Both the position numbers and the translations under genes were made by a program. This document shows, one piece after another, positions 32,627 through 40,877 of a stretch of 58,071 bases of DNA. The notes beneath the pieces are model-generated. The model saw only the letters and a list, made by a program, of their open reading frames with translations, searched no databases and had not been told where the DNA came from. The first letter of the stretch is position 1. Every line of letters begins with the position of its first letter. Source of the stretch: Eubacteriales bacterium (lineage in GTDB: Bacteria > Bacillota > Clostridia > Saccharofermentanales > UBA5734); contig JAQUEY010000004.1 of assembly GCA_028684955.1 (NCBI GenBank), forward strand, positions 1 through 58,071. Reading direction: 5' to 3'.

Positions 32627-33988
32627 ATGGCTAAACTCCATTCTGTGCGGCTGAACGAAGACAAATGTGTGGGCTGCACAAACTGCATCAAGAAATGTCC
32701 AACCGAAGCGATCCGGGTTCGTGACGGCAAGGCAAGGATTGCCGAGGAGCGCTGCATCGATTGTGGCGAATGCATCAAAGTGTGTCCCCATCATGCCAAG
32801 AGTGCTGAGATGGATACCCTGGATGCTCTGAAACCTTACCGTTACACGATTGCCCTGGCTGCTCCGTCGCTCTATGCCCAGTTCGGGACCCCGGCGACAC
32901 GCCCCATGGTTCTGGCTGCCCTGCTCAATATCGGGTTCGATGATGTCTACGAAGTCGCAATCGGAGCGGAAGTGGTCACCAAGGGGACCTGCGATTACCT
33001 GCCCCTGGCCCGATCGTCTTCCAGGCTACCTCTGATATCCTCTGCCTGTCCGGCTGTTGTCCGGGTGATCCAGGAAAAATATCCCGGCCTGATTGACAAC
33101 CTGGTTCCATTTGATTCTCCGATGGAGGTGACTGCAGAACTGGCCCGGCGCGATGCCCTGGCCAGGACCAACCTCAAACCACAGGAAATCGGCATCTTTT
33201 TCATCAGCCCCTGTCCGGCCAAGCGGACCGCCGTGACCAATCCGATCGGCAATCGCCTGACCCAGGTGGACGGCGTCCTGGCTATTGCCGAAGTCTACCC
33301 CCAGATCCTGGCCAAACTCGAGAAAATGAACCCGGACCAGGTGGTGGAATTCGAACAGCGGATCCTGGCTGATGCCACTGGCGTCGGCTGGGGTGCCAGC
33401 GGCGGTGAAGCCATGGGTCTCCAGACCGAAAAATACCTGGTGGTGGATGGCATCCATAATGTGATCGATATCCTCGAAGAGATCGAGAACGAGCGTCTGC
33501 GTGACATCGAATTCATTGAGGCCAACTCTTGCATGGGTGGCTGTATTGGCGGACCTCTGACGGTTGCCAACCGTTTTTCTGCCAAATCACGCATGAATCG
33601 CTACATCCAGGAAGCGCTAGTTTTTGAAGCAGAACACCAGGACTCTGTCTACAAACCGGACCGGGATGTGATCCGGCCCTGGACCGAAATGCCGCAGGCC
33701 AACAACGCCCTGACCTTGGATCCGGATATTTTCAAGGCCCTGGAAAAATACGAGCAGATGGAGAAAATCACCCACCACTTGCCAGGCCTCGATTGTGGAG
33801 CCTGTGGGGCGCCTGATTGTGCTGCTCTGGCAGAAGACATCGTACGCGGTCTGGCAGTTGAATCGGACTGCATTTTCAAACTCAAGGAACGGATCCGCTC
33901 GGTGGCCGCCCAGATGAGCGAACTGGAATTTGAAATGAACAGGCATACCAAACCAGCAGAAGGGGAACAAGAACATGGCCACACTTGA
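32627..33988 (+). CDS. Putative sensory [FeFe]-hydrogenase (group C/D type)
   Basis: A 453-residue iron-sulfur protein. Two [4Fe-4S] ferredoxin sites (Cys14/17/20/24 and Cys43/46/49/53), then an H-cluster domain with the three ligand motifs in altered form: 'SSACPAVV' (Cys141; the proton-relay Cys of catalytic enzymes is Ala140), 'ISPCPAKR' (Cys196) and 'NSCMGGCIGG' (Cys302, Cys306). A C-terminal [4Fe-4S] domain has Cys390/393/398/415. No PAS domain. Catalytic enzymes have 'TSCCPGW', 'MPCxxKK' and 'MxCxGGC', so these changes point to a sensory type rather than bulk H2 turnover. Start ATG 32627 with AAAGGGA upstream. Confidence 0.82.
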   Translation: MAKLHSVRLNEDKCVGCTNCIKKCPTEAIRVRDGKARIAEERCIDCGECIKVCPHHAKSAEMDTLDALKPYRYTIALAAPSLYAQFGTPATRPMVLAALLNIGFDDVYEVAIGAEVVTKGTCDYLPLARSSSRLPLISSACPAVVRVIQEKYPGLIDNLVPFDSPMEVTAELARRDALARTNLKPQEIGIFFISPCPAKRTAVTNPIGNRLTQVDGVLAIAEVYPQILAKLEKMNPDQVVEFEQRILADATGVGWGASGGEAMGLQTEKYLVVDGIHNVIDILEEIENERLRDIEFIEANSCMGGCIGGPLTVANRFSAKSRMNRYIQEALVFEAEHQDSVYKPDRDVIRPWTEMPQANNALTLDPDIFKALEKYEQMEKITHHLPGLDCGACGAPDCAALAEDIVRGLAVESDCIFKLKERIRSVAAQMSELEFEMNRHTKPAEGEQEHGHT

Positions 33989-34319
33989 TCAGGTGCGAGA
34001 AGTCCTGGGAGCTCAGATCCTGGTGGGCAACGATCTGGACCAGCGCCCAGTCGCCGGCGGCTATGCCTGTGACATGCTCAGCTGGGTGATGTCCCATGCT
34101 CAGCCGACGGATGTCTGGATGACGATTCTGAACAGCATCAATGTGATTGCCGTGGCAGTGCTGACCGACTGTGCCTGTGTCTTGCTCACAGAAGGTGTGG
34201 AACTGCCTCCCGATGTGGCCGCCCGGGCCCAGGACAAAGGTGTGGTGGTCCTTGGCACCCAAGCCTCGACATACGAGGCAAGTGCACGGCTGCATGCGTT
34301 TCTGAACCAGCACCCGTGA
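33975..34319 (+). CDS. DRTGG-domain protein 2
   Basis: A 114-residue DRTGG-domain protein, paralogous in fold to the first gene of this operon ('ILVGNDLDQRPVAGGYACDMLSWVM', spanning residues 16-40; 'NVIAVAVLTDCACVLLTEGVELP'). AGAAGGGGAA lies 5 bp before ATG 33975; it overlaps the end of the hydrogenase-like gene by 14 bp. Its stop overlaps the next start by 4 bp. Two DRTGG proteins in one operon suggest a heteromeric switch, but that is inference. Confidence 0.75.
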   Translation: MATLDQVREVLGAQILVGNDLDQRPVAGGYACDMLSWVMSHAQPTDVWMTILNSINVIAVAVLTDCACVLLTEGVELPPDVAARAQDKGVVVLGTQASTYEASARLHAFLNQHP

Positions 34320-35056
34320 TTGCCCACTGTGATTTTCATATCCACTCTGCCTTGTCGCCGTGTTCTGATGATGACATGTCACCAGGTCTGATTGTTGGAC
34401 TGGCCAAATTGGCCGGGCTTGATTTCATTGCGATCACGGATCATCAGTCTTGTGGCAACTGTGCAGCCGCCATGGCCATTGCGCAAGCTTATGAGGGACC
34501 GGTCGTTGTGCCAGGCATGGAGATCGAGTCGAGCGAGGAAATCCACCTGCTCTGCCTGTTTCCGGATTTGCAGGCCGCCAAAGAGATGGAAGCATTGGTG
34601 CAGCAGGCAATGCTGCCTCTGAAGAATCGGCCGGAAATTTTCGGCGAGCAGTTGCTGTTCAATGAAGAGGATGAAGCAACTGGATGCGAATGGCGCCTGC
34701 TGATGCAAGCCTGCCAGCTGTCCTGTGATGAAATTGCCCGCCAGGTGCTGGCACGAGGCGGGGTCTGCATTCCGGCCCATCTGGACCGGGAGGCCAACAG
34801 CATGCTGCAAACCCTCGGTGCTGTCCCGCCGGATTTTCCCACCGATTGGATCGAATTGTCCCAACGGGCTGACCTTGACCAGTTTTTCCGGAATCATCCG
34901 GACTTGGTCCGCTACCATGTCCTGATCGATTCGGATGCCCATCACCTGGTCCAGATCGATGAGCCAGGCTGGCCGATTGATGTACAGCCCTGGTCCGATC
35001 CTGCCGAGGCCCGGTTACAGGTGCTTTCTGCCTTGCGACCTCAATTCAGGCAATGA
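34316..35056 (+). CDS. PHP-domain metal-dependent phosphoesterase
   Basis: A 246-residue PHP protein. Metal motifs: 'HCDFHIHSALSPCSDDD', 'AITDHQSCGNC', 'VPGMEIESSEEIHLL' and 'DSDAHHLVQ'; 'IPAHLDR' adds a further His/Asp. The GTG at 34316 overlaps the previous stop (GTGA). Family members hydrolyse phosphodiesters or monophosphates; a PHP protein is a recurrent partner of DRTGG and hydrogenase genes in Clostridia. Substrate unknown. Confidence 0.85.
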   Translation: MIAHCDFHIHSALSPCSDDDMSPGLIVGLAKLAGLDFIAITDHQSCGNCAAAMAIAQAYEGPVVVPGMEIESSEEIHLLCLFPDLQAAKEMEALVQQAMLPLKNRPEIFGEQLLFNEEDEATGCEWRLLMQACQLSCDEIARQVLARGGVCIPAHLDREANSMLQTLGAVPPDFPTDWIELSQRADLDQFFRNHPDLVRYHVLIDSDAHHLVQIDEPGWPIDVQPWSDPAEARLQVLSALRPQFRQ

Positions 35057-35062
35057 TATAAT
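35033..35062 (+). promoter_or_regulatory. Internal promoter before the second HATPase gene
   Basis: TTGCGA (35033-35038), 18 bp spacer, extended -10 TGATATAAT with TATAAT at 35057-35062. It overlaps the PHP stop codon and would allow separate transcription of the last gene. Confidence 0.55.
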
Positions 35063-35093
35063 ATTTTCCAGTTTCACGCTGATTGGAGAACTT

Positions 35094-35660
35094 ATGCGCG
35101 ATCTTTCGCTCCACCTGATGGACATCATCCAGAATTCCGTCAAAGCGCGGGCGACTGCGATCGAGATTGAGATTGACGCCAGGCCGCATACAGACCAGCT
35201 CGTCCTGACTGTCCGGGACAATGGCTGTGGCATGCCGCCGGACATGGTGGCCAACGTGCAGGATCCTTTTGTAACAACCAGGACAACACGCTCGGTTGGA
35301 CTCGGTATTTCTTTGTTCAAGGAACTGTGCGAATTGACCGGAGGCCACCTGGAGATCGATTCCAGAGAAGGGGTCGGGACCGGTCTGGTGGCCACTTTGG
35401 GGTTGACCAGCATTGACCGCCTGCCATTGGGAGATCTGGGTGATACATTCTATATCCTGCTGTCCGCTGATCCTGGTCTGGACTATTCGCTCAAACTGAC
35501 CGCCCCGGACAGGACCTTCGAGCTGGACATGACTGAAATCAGGGCAGAGATCCCTGATTTGCCTGTTGATGACCCAGCAGTCCTGAACTGGATTCGGGCG
35601 TACATCCAGGAGAACCAGTCCGCAGTTTTCAGTGGGGTGCTCGGCGAAATCGAAAGCTGA
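35094..35660 (+). CDS. HATPase-domain protein 2 (sensor-kinase-like ATPase)
   Basis: A 188-residue GHKL ATPase. N-box 'LMDIIQNSVKARATAIEI', G1 'VRDNGCGMPPDM', F-box/G2 region 'DPFVTTRTTRSVGLGISLFKEL' spanning 62-83, and 'GVGTGLVATLGL'. The N-terminal His-acceptor domain is absent, and a C-terminal 65-residue extension follows. The start is ATG 35094 with TTGGAGAA 5 bp upstream; earlier in-frame starts lie inside the PHP gene. It differs from the first HATPase in having a histidine-kinase-like rather than RsbW-like arrangement. Confidence 0.8.
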   Translation: MRDLSLHLMDIIQNSVKARATAIEIEIDARPHTDQLVLTVRDNGCGMPPDMVANVQDPFVTTRTTRSVGLGISLFKELCELTGGHLEIDSREGVGTGLVATLGLTSIDRLPLGDLGDTFYILLSADPGLDYSLKLTAPDRTFELDMTEIRAEIPDLPVDDPAVLNWIRAYIQENQSAVFSGVLGEIES

Positions 35661-35703
35661 TCTGGCAGGACTTGATATCCGGCCAATGACCGTCAATGAG
35701 TGA

Positions 35704-35740
35704 CCTTGCGGACTCGACAACGGCTCCGTGAGGTTTTTTT
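35704..35740 (+). terminator. Terminator of the hydrogenase-sensor operon
   Basis: A 9-bp stem (CCTTGCGGA / TCCGTGAGG, two G-U pairs) with a 12-nt loop, followed by seven T. It isolates the operon from the next gene. Confidence 0.75.
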
Positions 35741-35753
35741 CAAAGGAGAAGAC

Positions 35754-36500
35754 ATGAACCTGATTCTGACGCTAGAGGCCTTGAAAGTTTACAAAGTCAA
35801 ACATGAACGACTGGTCCAGCTCGCTTTTGTCGTTTTGTATCTGGTCAACATCGCCCCTTATGTGCTGCCTGTGGGCGACATGGATTTTTCCGGTTTCCTG
35901 TACGCCACGGAAACATTCATCCAGGACCCTTCAAAGCCACTGCCCCTGCTGACTTCCGGCAATCTGCTCTCGCTTGGCCTGATTGCAGTCACCGGACTGG
36001 TCGATCTTCTGGCTACGATGGGTTATTCGGTTTTAATGGCCGGCGAACATGCCGGATTTTCTGGCAAAACCATGCTGCTTCGCCTCGCCAAGGGGCTTCC
36101 CGCGCTGTTGTTGACCTTGCTTTTGCTCCTGGTTCCGGTCATACTGTCGTCATTTCTTTTCATGATTCCCGTCCTGCTTCTGGTTACTAATCTCTACGTC
36201 CTGCCTGTCCTGATCCTCTCCGAAAACCGCAAACTGACTGAAGCACTGCAGGCAGCGATCCAGCTGGTCAAGGGTTTCAAAATGATGATCTTGCTGCAGA
36301 TGTTTTTCCTTTCAATCATCCTCTCCCTGCCGGAAAGCCTGGTCCTTGGTTTTATGCCACAGACCCTTCTAACCTCCATCCTCGTCCCCCAGTTTTTCGT
36401 AGTGCTCCAAGTATTTGCCCAAGGTCGCCTTTTAGGCATGTTCTATCTTTTTCTTGTAAAGAAAGTTCCGGTTGTGATACCATCGAAGCCACAACTTTGA
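35754..36500 (+). CDS. Polytopic membrane protein, unknown function
   Basis: A 248-residue membrane protein I do not assign to a family. About six hydrophobic segments can be seen (roughly residues 22-40, 70-100, 110-165 as two helices, 180-205 and 212-235), separated by short polar loops. The N-terminus is basic and cytoplasmic. Start ATG 35754 with AAAGGAG 6 bp upstream, which excludes an earlier in-frame ATG at 35700. It follows a terminator and precedes the Lrp regulator by 40 bp, so it may be the first gene of that operon. Confidence 0.7.
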   Translation: MNLILTLEALKVYKVKHERLVQLAFVVLYLVNIAPYVLPVGDMDFSGFLYATETFIQDPSKPLPLLTSGNLLSLGLIAVTGLVDLLATMGYSVLMAGEHAGFSGKTMLLRLAKGLPALLLTLLLLLVPVILSSFLFMIPVLLLVTNLYVLPVLILSENRKLTEALQAAIQLVKGFKMMILLQMFFLSIILSLPESLVLGFMPQTLLTSILVPQFFVVLQVFAQGRLLGMFYLFLVKKVPVVIPSKPQL

Positions 36501-36540
36501 GCCTTTGGCCACGGTTGAACATCAAAAAATGGAGGTCGTC

Positions 36541-37029
36541 ATGAACAAGAAAGAAGAAATCCTCAGTCTGTTGGAAAGCAATGCCAAGCTGTCGGCAGCA
36601 GAACTGGCCGTGATGGTAGGACGACCCGCCGCAGAAGTAGAAAAAACCATCGCCGATCTGGAAGCGAATAAAACCATTCTGGGCTACAACGCTGTCGTCA
36701 ACTGGGAGAAAACCTCCTCAGCACCCGTCACGGCTTTGATCGAGGTCCGAGTCACGCCACAACGTGGCCAAGGTTTCGACCACATCGCCCAGCGCATTTT
36801 CCGCCATGACCAGGTCAAATCCTGCTATCTGATGTCGGGCGGGTTTGACCTGATGGTGATCATCGAAGACAAGAGTCTCAAGGATGTGGCCATGTTTGTC
36901 TCTGACAAAATTGCCCCGCTCGATTCAGTCCTGTCCACCCAGACTCATTTCATCCTGAAAAAATACAAGATGAACGGAACAGAATTCCACAGCAAGGATG
37001 AGGACAACCGAGAGGCGGTTGTCTTATGA
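36541..37029 (+). CDS. Lrp/AsnC-family transcriptional regulator
   Basis: A 162-residue regulator. N-terminal winged helix ('ILSLLESNAKLSAAELAVMVGRPAAEVEKTIADLEANK' pattern, residues 5-42) and C-terminal AsnC/RAM domain ('VTALIEVRVTPQ', 'CYLMSGGFDLMVIIE'). Start ATG 36541 behind GGAGG; the earlier start at 36505 has no such site. The aminotransferase overlaps its end by 4 bp (ATGA), suggesting it regulates amino-acid metabolism through its neighbour; this is inference. Confidence 0.88.
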   Translation: MNKKEEILSLLESNAKLSAAELAVMVGRPAAEVEKTIADLEANKTILGYNAVVNWEKTSSAPVTALIEVRVTPQRGQGFDHIAQRIFRHDQVKSCYLMSGGFDLMVIIEDKSLKDVAMFVSDKIAPLDSVLSTQTHFILKKYKMNGTEFHSKDEDNREAVVL

Positions 37030-38204
37030 ATGTAGACTCCATGCTGTCTGACAAGGTCAAGGCCATTCCGCCATCAGCCATCCGGCGGTTTTTCGACTTG
37101 GCCAATGAGATGAAAGGGCAAGTGATCTCCCTCTCCATCGGCGAACCAGATTTTGTCACGCCCTGGGCGATCCGCGAGGCCGGGATCTATTCCCTGGAAA
37201 CAGGCAATACCCATTATTCGCCGAACCAAGGTTTCATCGAATTGCGCGAAGCCATCAGCCATTACATGAAGCGCCGTTTCCACATCCAGTATGCGCCCAA
37301 ATCTCAGGTCGTTGTCACAGTGGGTGGCAGTGAAGCCATCGACATCGCCGTGCGCGCGGTCGTCAACCCGGGTGATGAGGTCATTATCCCTGAGCCGTGT
37401 TTTGTGGCCTACAAGAATTGCGTGCTCATGGCGGGAGGTGTGCCTGTGACCATCCCGCTCCGGGCTGAAGACAATTTCGTCCTCAAGCCGGACCAGCTCC
37501 GGGCAGCTCTTTCGCCGAAGACGAAGATGATCATGCTGGGCTACCCCAACAATCCCACCGGTGCAGTCATGAGCCGGGAGCAGCTGCAGGACATCGTGGC
37601 CGTGATCCGCGATTTGCCAGTTCTGGTTTTATCTGATGAGCTCTACGCTGAGCTGACCTACGAACCAGCCAGCCATTGCTCGATCGCGGAGCTGGATGGC
37701 ATGGCCGAACGGACGATCCTGATCGGCGGTTTCTCCAAGGCGTTTGCCATGACTGGCTGGCGCATCGGTTTTGCTTGCGGACCGGAGTCAATCTTAGCTG
37801 CGATGAACAAGATCCACCAGTACGTCATCATGAGCTCACCGACGACCGCCCAGGATGCGGCCATCGAAGCCCTGCGCCACAGCCATGAACACATCACGCC
37901 GATGCGAGAGGAATACAACCGCCGCCGCCGCCTGGTCGTTCATGCCTGCCGTGAGATGGGTCTTGGCTGCTTTGAACCCCTGGGGGCCTTTTATGTCTTC
38001 CCCGATATCCGCAGCACGGGCCTTTCATCGAACGAATTTTGCGAACGTTTCCTCCAGGAAGAAAAAGTTGCCATCGTTCCCGGTCATGCCTTTGGTGAAT
38101 GTGGTGAAGGATTTGTCCGGATCAGCTACGCGTCTTCCCTGGAAAACATCCGTGAAGCCATGGTGCGCCTGAAACGATTTGTAGAAAGGAATTCCCCGAA
38201 ATGA
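37026..38204 (+). CDS. Class I/II pyridoxal-phosphate aminotransferase
   Basis: A 392-residue fold-I aminotransferase (aspartate aminotransferase superfamily). The PLP Lys is Lys238 in 'GGFSKAFAMTGWRIGF'; 'GYPNNPTGAVMS' and 'SDELYAEL' are the Asn and Asp/Tyr cofactor motifs; a C-terminal 'FVRISYASS' carries the carboxylate-binding Arg. It overlaps both neighbours by 4 bp, so it is translated together with the Lrp regulator and prfB. Substrate pair unknown; such Lrp-linked members are often aspartate- or aromatic-type. Confidence 0.9.
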   Translation: MNVDSMLSDKVKAIPPSAIRRFFDLANEMKGQVISLSIGEPDFVTPWAIREAGIYSLETGNTHYSPNQGFIELREAISHYMKRRFHIQYAPKSQVVVTVGGSEAIDIAVRAVVNPGDEVIIPEPCFVAYKNCVLMAGGVPVTIPLRAEDNFVLKPDQLRAALSPKTKMIMLGYPNNPTGAVMSREQLQDIVAVIRDLPVLVLSDELYAELTYEPASHCSIAELDGMAERTILIGGFSKAFAMTGWRIGFACGPESILAAMNKIHQYVIMSSPTTAQDAAIEALRHSHEHITPMREEYNRRRRLVVHACREMGLGCFEPLGAFYVFPDIRSTGLSSNEFCERFLQEEKVAIVPGHAFGECGEGFVRISYASSLENIREAMVRLKRFVERNSPK

Positions 38205-39310
38205 TTGAATACGACCAGTACCGTCAAGAACTGGGCCAGTACGTGGAAAAGCTGGACCAGTTGCGGCTGGCCTTGCACATTGACCATGTCCGCGACGAAA
38301 TTGCAGAGCTTGAGGCCCGGGCTCAGGAGCCAGGCTTCTGGGATGATGTCGAAAGAGCCCAGAAAATCCAGACCAAGGTCAAGCACCTGCAGAAGAAAGT
38401 CGACCGTTTCCAAGCCCTGGTCCAGGAATATGAAGACCTGGAGGTTCTGCGTGAGCTTGGTGAAGAAGCTGAAGACAAGGAAATCGCCCAGGAGATTGCT
38501 GAAAATCTCAAGAATCTGCAGCACGACTTTGAACAGATGCGACTTGAGACCCTGTTCACTGGCGAATACGATGGCAGCAATGCCATTGTCACTTTGCACG
38601 CAGGTGCAGGCGGGACCGAAGCCCAGGACTGGAATGAAATGCTGTACCGCATGTACACCCGCTGGGCTGAAGCGCACGATTTTGAAATCAAGCTGCTTGA
38701 TATCCTCGATGGGGATGAGGCGGGCCTGAAAAGTGTCTCCTTCATGCTGATCGGGGACAATGCCTACGGGTACATGAAATCCGAAATGGGTGTCCATCGC
38801 CTGGTCCGGATTTCCCCCTTCGATTCGTCTGGACGTCGCCATACGTCTTTTGCCTCGGTTGAAGTCATGCCGGAGCTGGATGACTCGATCAAGATCGACA
38901 TCCGGTCCGACGACCTCAAGGTTGACACCTTTCGTTCATCTGGTGCCGGTGGCCAGCACGTCAACAAGACCGAGTCCGCGATCCGCATCACCCATGTCCC
39001 GACCGGTGTGGTTGTTTCCTGCCAGACCGAACGCTCCCAGGTCCAGAACCGGGAGACTGCGATGGGCATGTTGAAAGCTAAATTATTCGCCATGGCCCGT
39101 GCGGCCCACATGGACAAGATCGAAGACTTGAAGGGCAACCAGATGGCCATCGCCTGGGGCAGCCAGATCCGCTCCTATGTGTTCTGCCCCTACACCATGG
39201 TCAAGGACCTGCGCACCGGATACGAAGTTGTGGATGTGGACAGTGTCATGGATGGCAATCTGGACGGGTTCATCAATGCCTATCTGTCCGGTCAGAAAGC
39301 AAGCAAATGA
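38201..39310 (+). CDS. prfB: Peptide chain release factor 2, without programmed frameshift
   Basis: A 369-residue release factor recognising UGA and UAA. The stop-codon-recognition tripeptide is SPF (205-207) and the peptidyl-hydrolysis motif is GGQ (250-252). In many bacteria prfB has an in-frame UGA near codon 26 and a +1 programmed frameshift; here the reading frame runs straight through the equivalent region ('LRLALHIDHV'), so this autoregulation is absent. ATG 38201 overlaps the aminotransferase stop by 4 bp. The larE gene starts 4 bp before its end. Confidence 0.95.
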   Translation: MIEYDQYRQELGQYVEKLDQLRLALHIDHVRDEIAELEARAQEPGFWDDVERAQKIQTKVKHLQKKVDRFQALVQEYEDLEVLRELGEEAEDKEIAQEIAENLKNLQHDFEQMRLETLFTGEYDGSNAIVTLHAGAGGTEAQDWNEMLYRMYTRWAEAHDFEIKLLDILDGDEAGLKSVSFMLIGDNAYGYMKSEMGVHRLVRISPFDSSGRRHTSFASVEVMPELDDSIKIDIRSDDLKVDTFRSSGAGGQHVNKTESAIRITHVPTGVVVSCQTERSQVQNRETAMGMLKAKLFAMARAAHMDKIEDLKGNQMAIAWGSQIRSYVFCPYTMVKDLRTGYEVVDVDSVMDGNLDGFINAYLSGQKASK

Positions 39311-40164
39311 GTGACCATGCCTTGAGAAGCCCGGAAGAGCTACTGGCAGACCTGGCGGATGTCATCTTGCCCATGGGTAAAATCGCCGTTGCCAGCTCAG
39401 GAGGGGTGGACAGCACGGTTCTGCTTGTAGCGGCCGCACAGATCCTGGGTCCGGATAATGTCCTGGCTGTGACGGCACTGGCCCCCATGGTTCCAGCAGA
39501 TGACCAGGCAGACGCCGGGCGTGTCGCCAGTCTGGCCCAGGTCAGGCAGTTGATTGCCCGTCTGCCGGAGTCGATACTTGATCTGGCGCCCTTTGCCGAG
39601 AATCCGCCCGACCGCTGTTATCACTGCAAGAAAATCATTTTCAACGCCTTGCAGGCCTTGGCTCGCGGTGCCGGGTTCACTGTCCTGTGTGACGGAACCA
39701 ACCGTGACGATCTCAAAGACTACAGGCCCGGCCTTCAAGCGTTGCAGGAAATGAAAGTCTTGAGCCCGCTGGCGGAGGCTGGTTTTTCCAAAGCGGACGT
39801 GCGCGCCCTGGCAGCCCGGATCTGTCCGGATTTTGCCGAAAAGCCAGCCATGGCTTGCCTGGCCACACGCATTCCGACCCATACGCCCGTCACTCTGGCC
39901 GCAATGGCTCGGATCGACAAAGCCGAAACCTTGCTGCGCCAGAAAGGACTGGGCCAGGTTCGTGTGCGTGACCACGCAGGACTGGCCCGGGTTGAGCTCG
40001 AGCCAGCTTTTTTGGAGAAAGGGCTTGCCCCGGACTGGATTGTGCTGGTGCGCGACTGCCTCCTGGAGGCAGGATTTGCATTTGCCACCCTGGACCTTCA
40101 GGGTTACCGCACCGGTAGCATGAATCCAGCGGCAAAACAGACCAGACAGGAAGACTCTCAATGA
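39307..40164 (+). CDS. larE: ATP-dependent sacrificial sulfur transferase LarE
   Basis: A 285-residue protein of nickel-pincer-nucleotide (NPN) cofactor synthesis. The PP-loop is 'ASSGGVDSTVLL' (29-40). The sacrificial Cys is Cys184 in 'KPAMACLATRIP', which loses its sulfur to the pyridinium substrate. 'RCYHCKK' gives a further CxxC. Overlaps prfB by 4 bp and larB by 4 bp. LarE normally acts after LarB and before LarC. Confidence 0.94.
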   Translation: MSDHALRSPEELLADLADVILPMGKIAVASSGGVDSTVLLVAAAQILGPDNVLAVTALAPMVPADDQADAGRVASLAQVRQLIARLPESILDLAPFAENPPDRCYHCKKIIFNALQALARGAGFTVLCDGTNRDDLKDYRPGLQALQEMKVLSPLAEAGFSKADVRALAARICPDFAEKPAMACLATRIPTHTPVTLAAMARIDKAETLLRQKGLGQVRVRDHAGLARVELEPAFLEKGLAPDWIVLVRDCLLEAGFAFATLDLQGYRTGSMNPAAKQTRQEDSQ

Positions 40165-40877
40165 CAGAGCAATTTGAAGATTTGGGCTTTGCCAAGGTAG
40201 ACCATTCGCGCAAAATGAGGAATGGGTTTGCCGAGGTGGTTTTTTGCGAGGGCAAGACCCCTGAGCAAACCGCTCAGATAACAACCAGCATCCTCGACCA
40301 TGGTGACAATCTCCTGGCCACCCGGGCCGATCTGGAACATTTTGAAGCCATCCAGGCAGTCGCGCCGGATGCTGCCTATTCAGCCCGGGCCCGGGTGATC
40401 ACAGTCCGCCGGTATCCAGTTGCCTGCATTGGAGAGGTCGCGGTCGTTTCGGCCGGGACAGCAGACCAGCCGGTGGCTGAAGAAGCTGCCCTGACTGCCG
40501 AAGCGCTGGGCTGCCAGGTCACACGCTTCTCGGATGTCGGTGTGGCTGGCCTGCACCGTCTGCTGGCAGTCATAGATGACATCCGGAAAGCCGATGTGAT
40601 CATTGCTGTCGCCGGCATGGAGGGAGCTCTGGTCAGTGTTCTGGGCGGTCTGGTCGACAAACCGGTGCTGGCAGTCCCGTCAGGGATCGGGTATGGGGCC
40701 AATTTCGGCGGCGTGACCACTTTGCTGGCCATGGTCAATTCCTGCGCCAGTGGGGTTGCGGTCCACAACATCGGCAATGGCTTTGGTGCCGGATTCATGG
40801 CTGCGACCATCTGCCGTCAGATCGACCAACGCGTCCGCACCGCACTGGCTGCCCATGACGCTGAAAGGTATACATGA
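40161..40877 (+). CDS. larB: NPN cofactor biosynthesis carboxylase/hydrolase LarB
   Basis: A 238-residue LarB. The C-terminal PurE-like (AIR carboxylase) region reads 'VVSAGTADQPVAEEAALTAE' and 'AVPSGIGYGANFGGVTTL'; the N-terminal part is LarB-specific. It carboxylates nicotinate adenine dinucleotide and hydrolyses it, giving the pyridinium-3,5-dicarboxylate mononucleotide. Overlaps larE and larC by 4 bp each. Confidence 0.94.
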   Translation: MTEQFEDLGFAKVDHSRKMRNGFAEVVFCEGKTPEQTAQITTSILDHGDNLLATRADLEHFEAIQAVAPDAAYSARARVITVRRYPVACIGEVAVVSAGTADQPVAEEAALTAEALGCQVTRFSDVGVAGLHRLLAVIDDIRKADVIIAVAGMEGALVSVLGGLVDKPVLAVPSGIGYGANFGGVTTLLAMVNSCASGVAVHNIGNGFGAGFMAATICRQIDQRVRTALAAHDAERYT

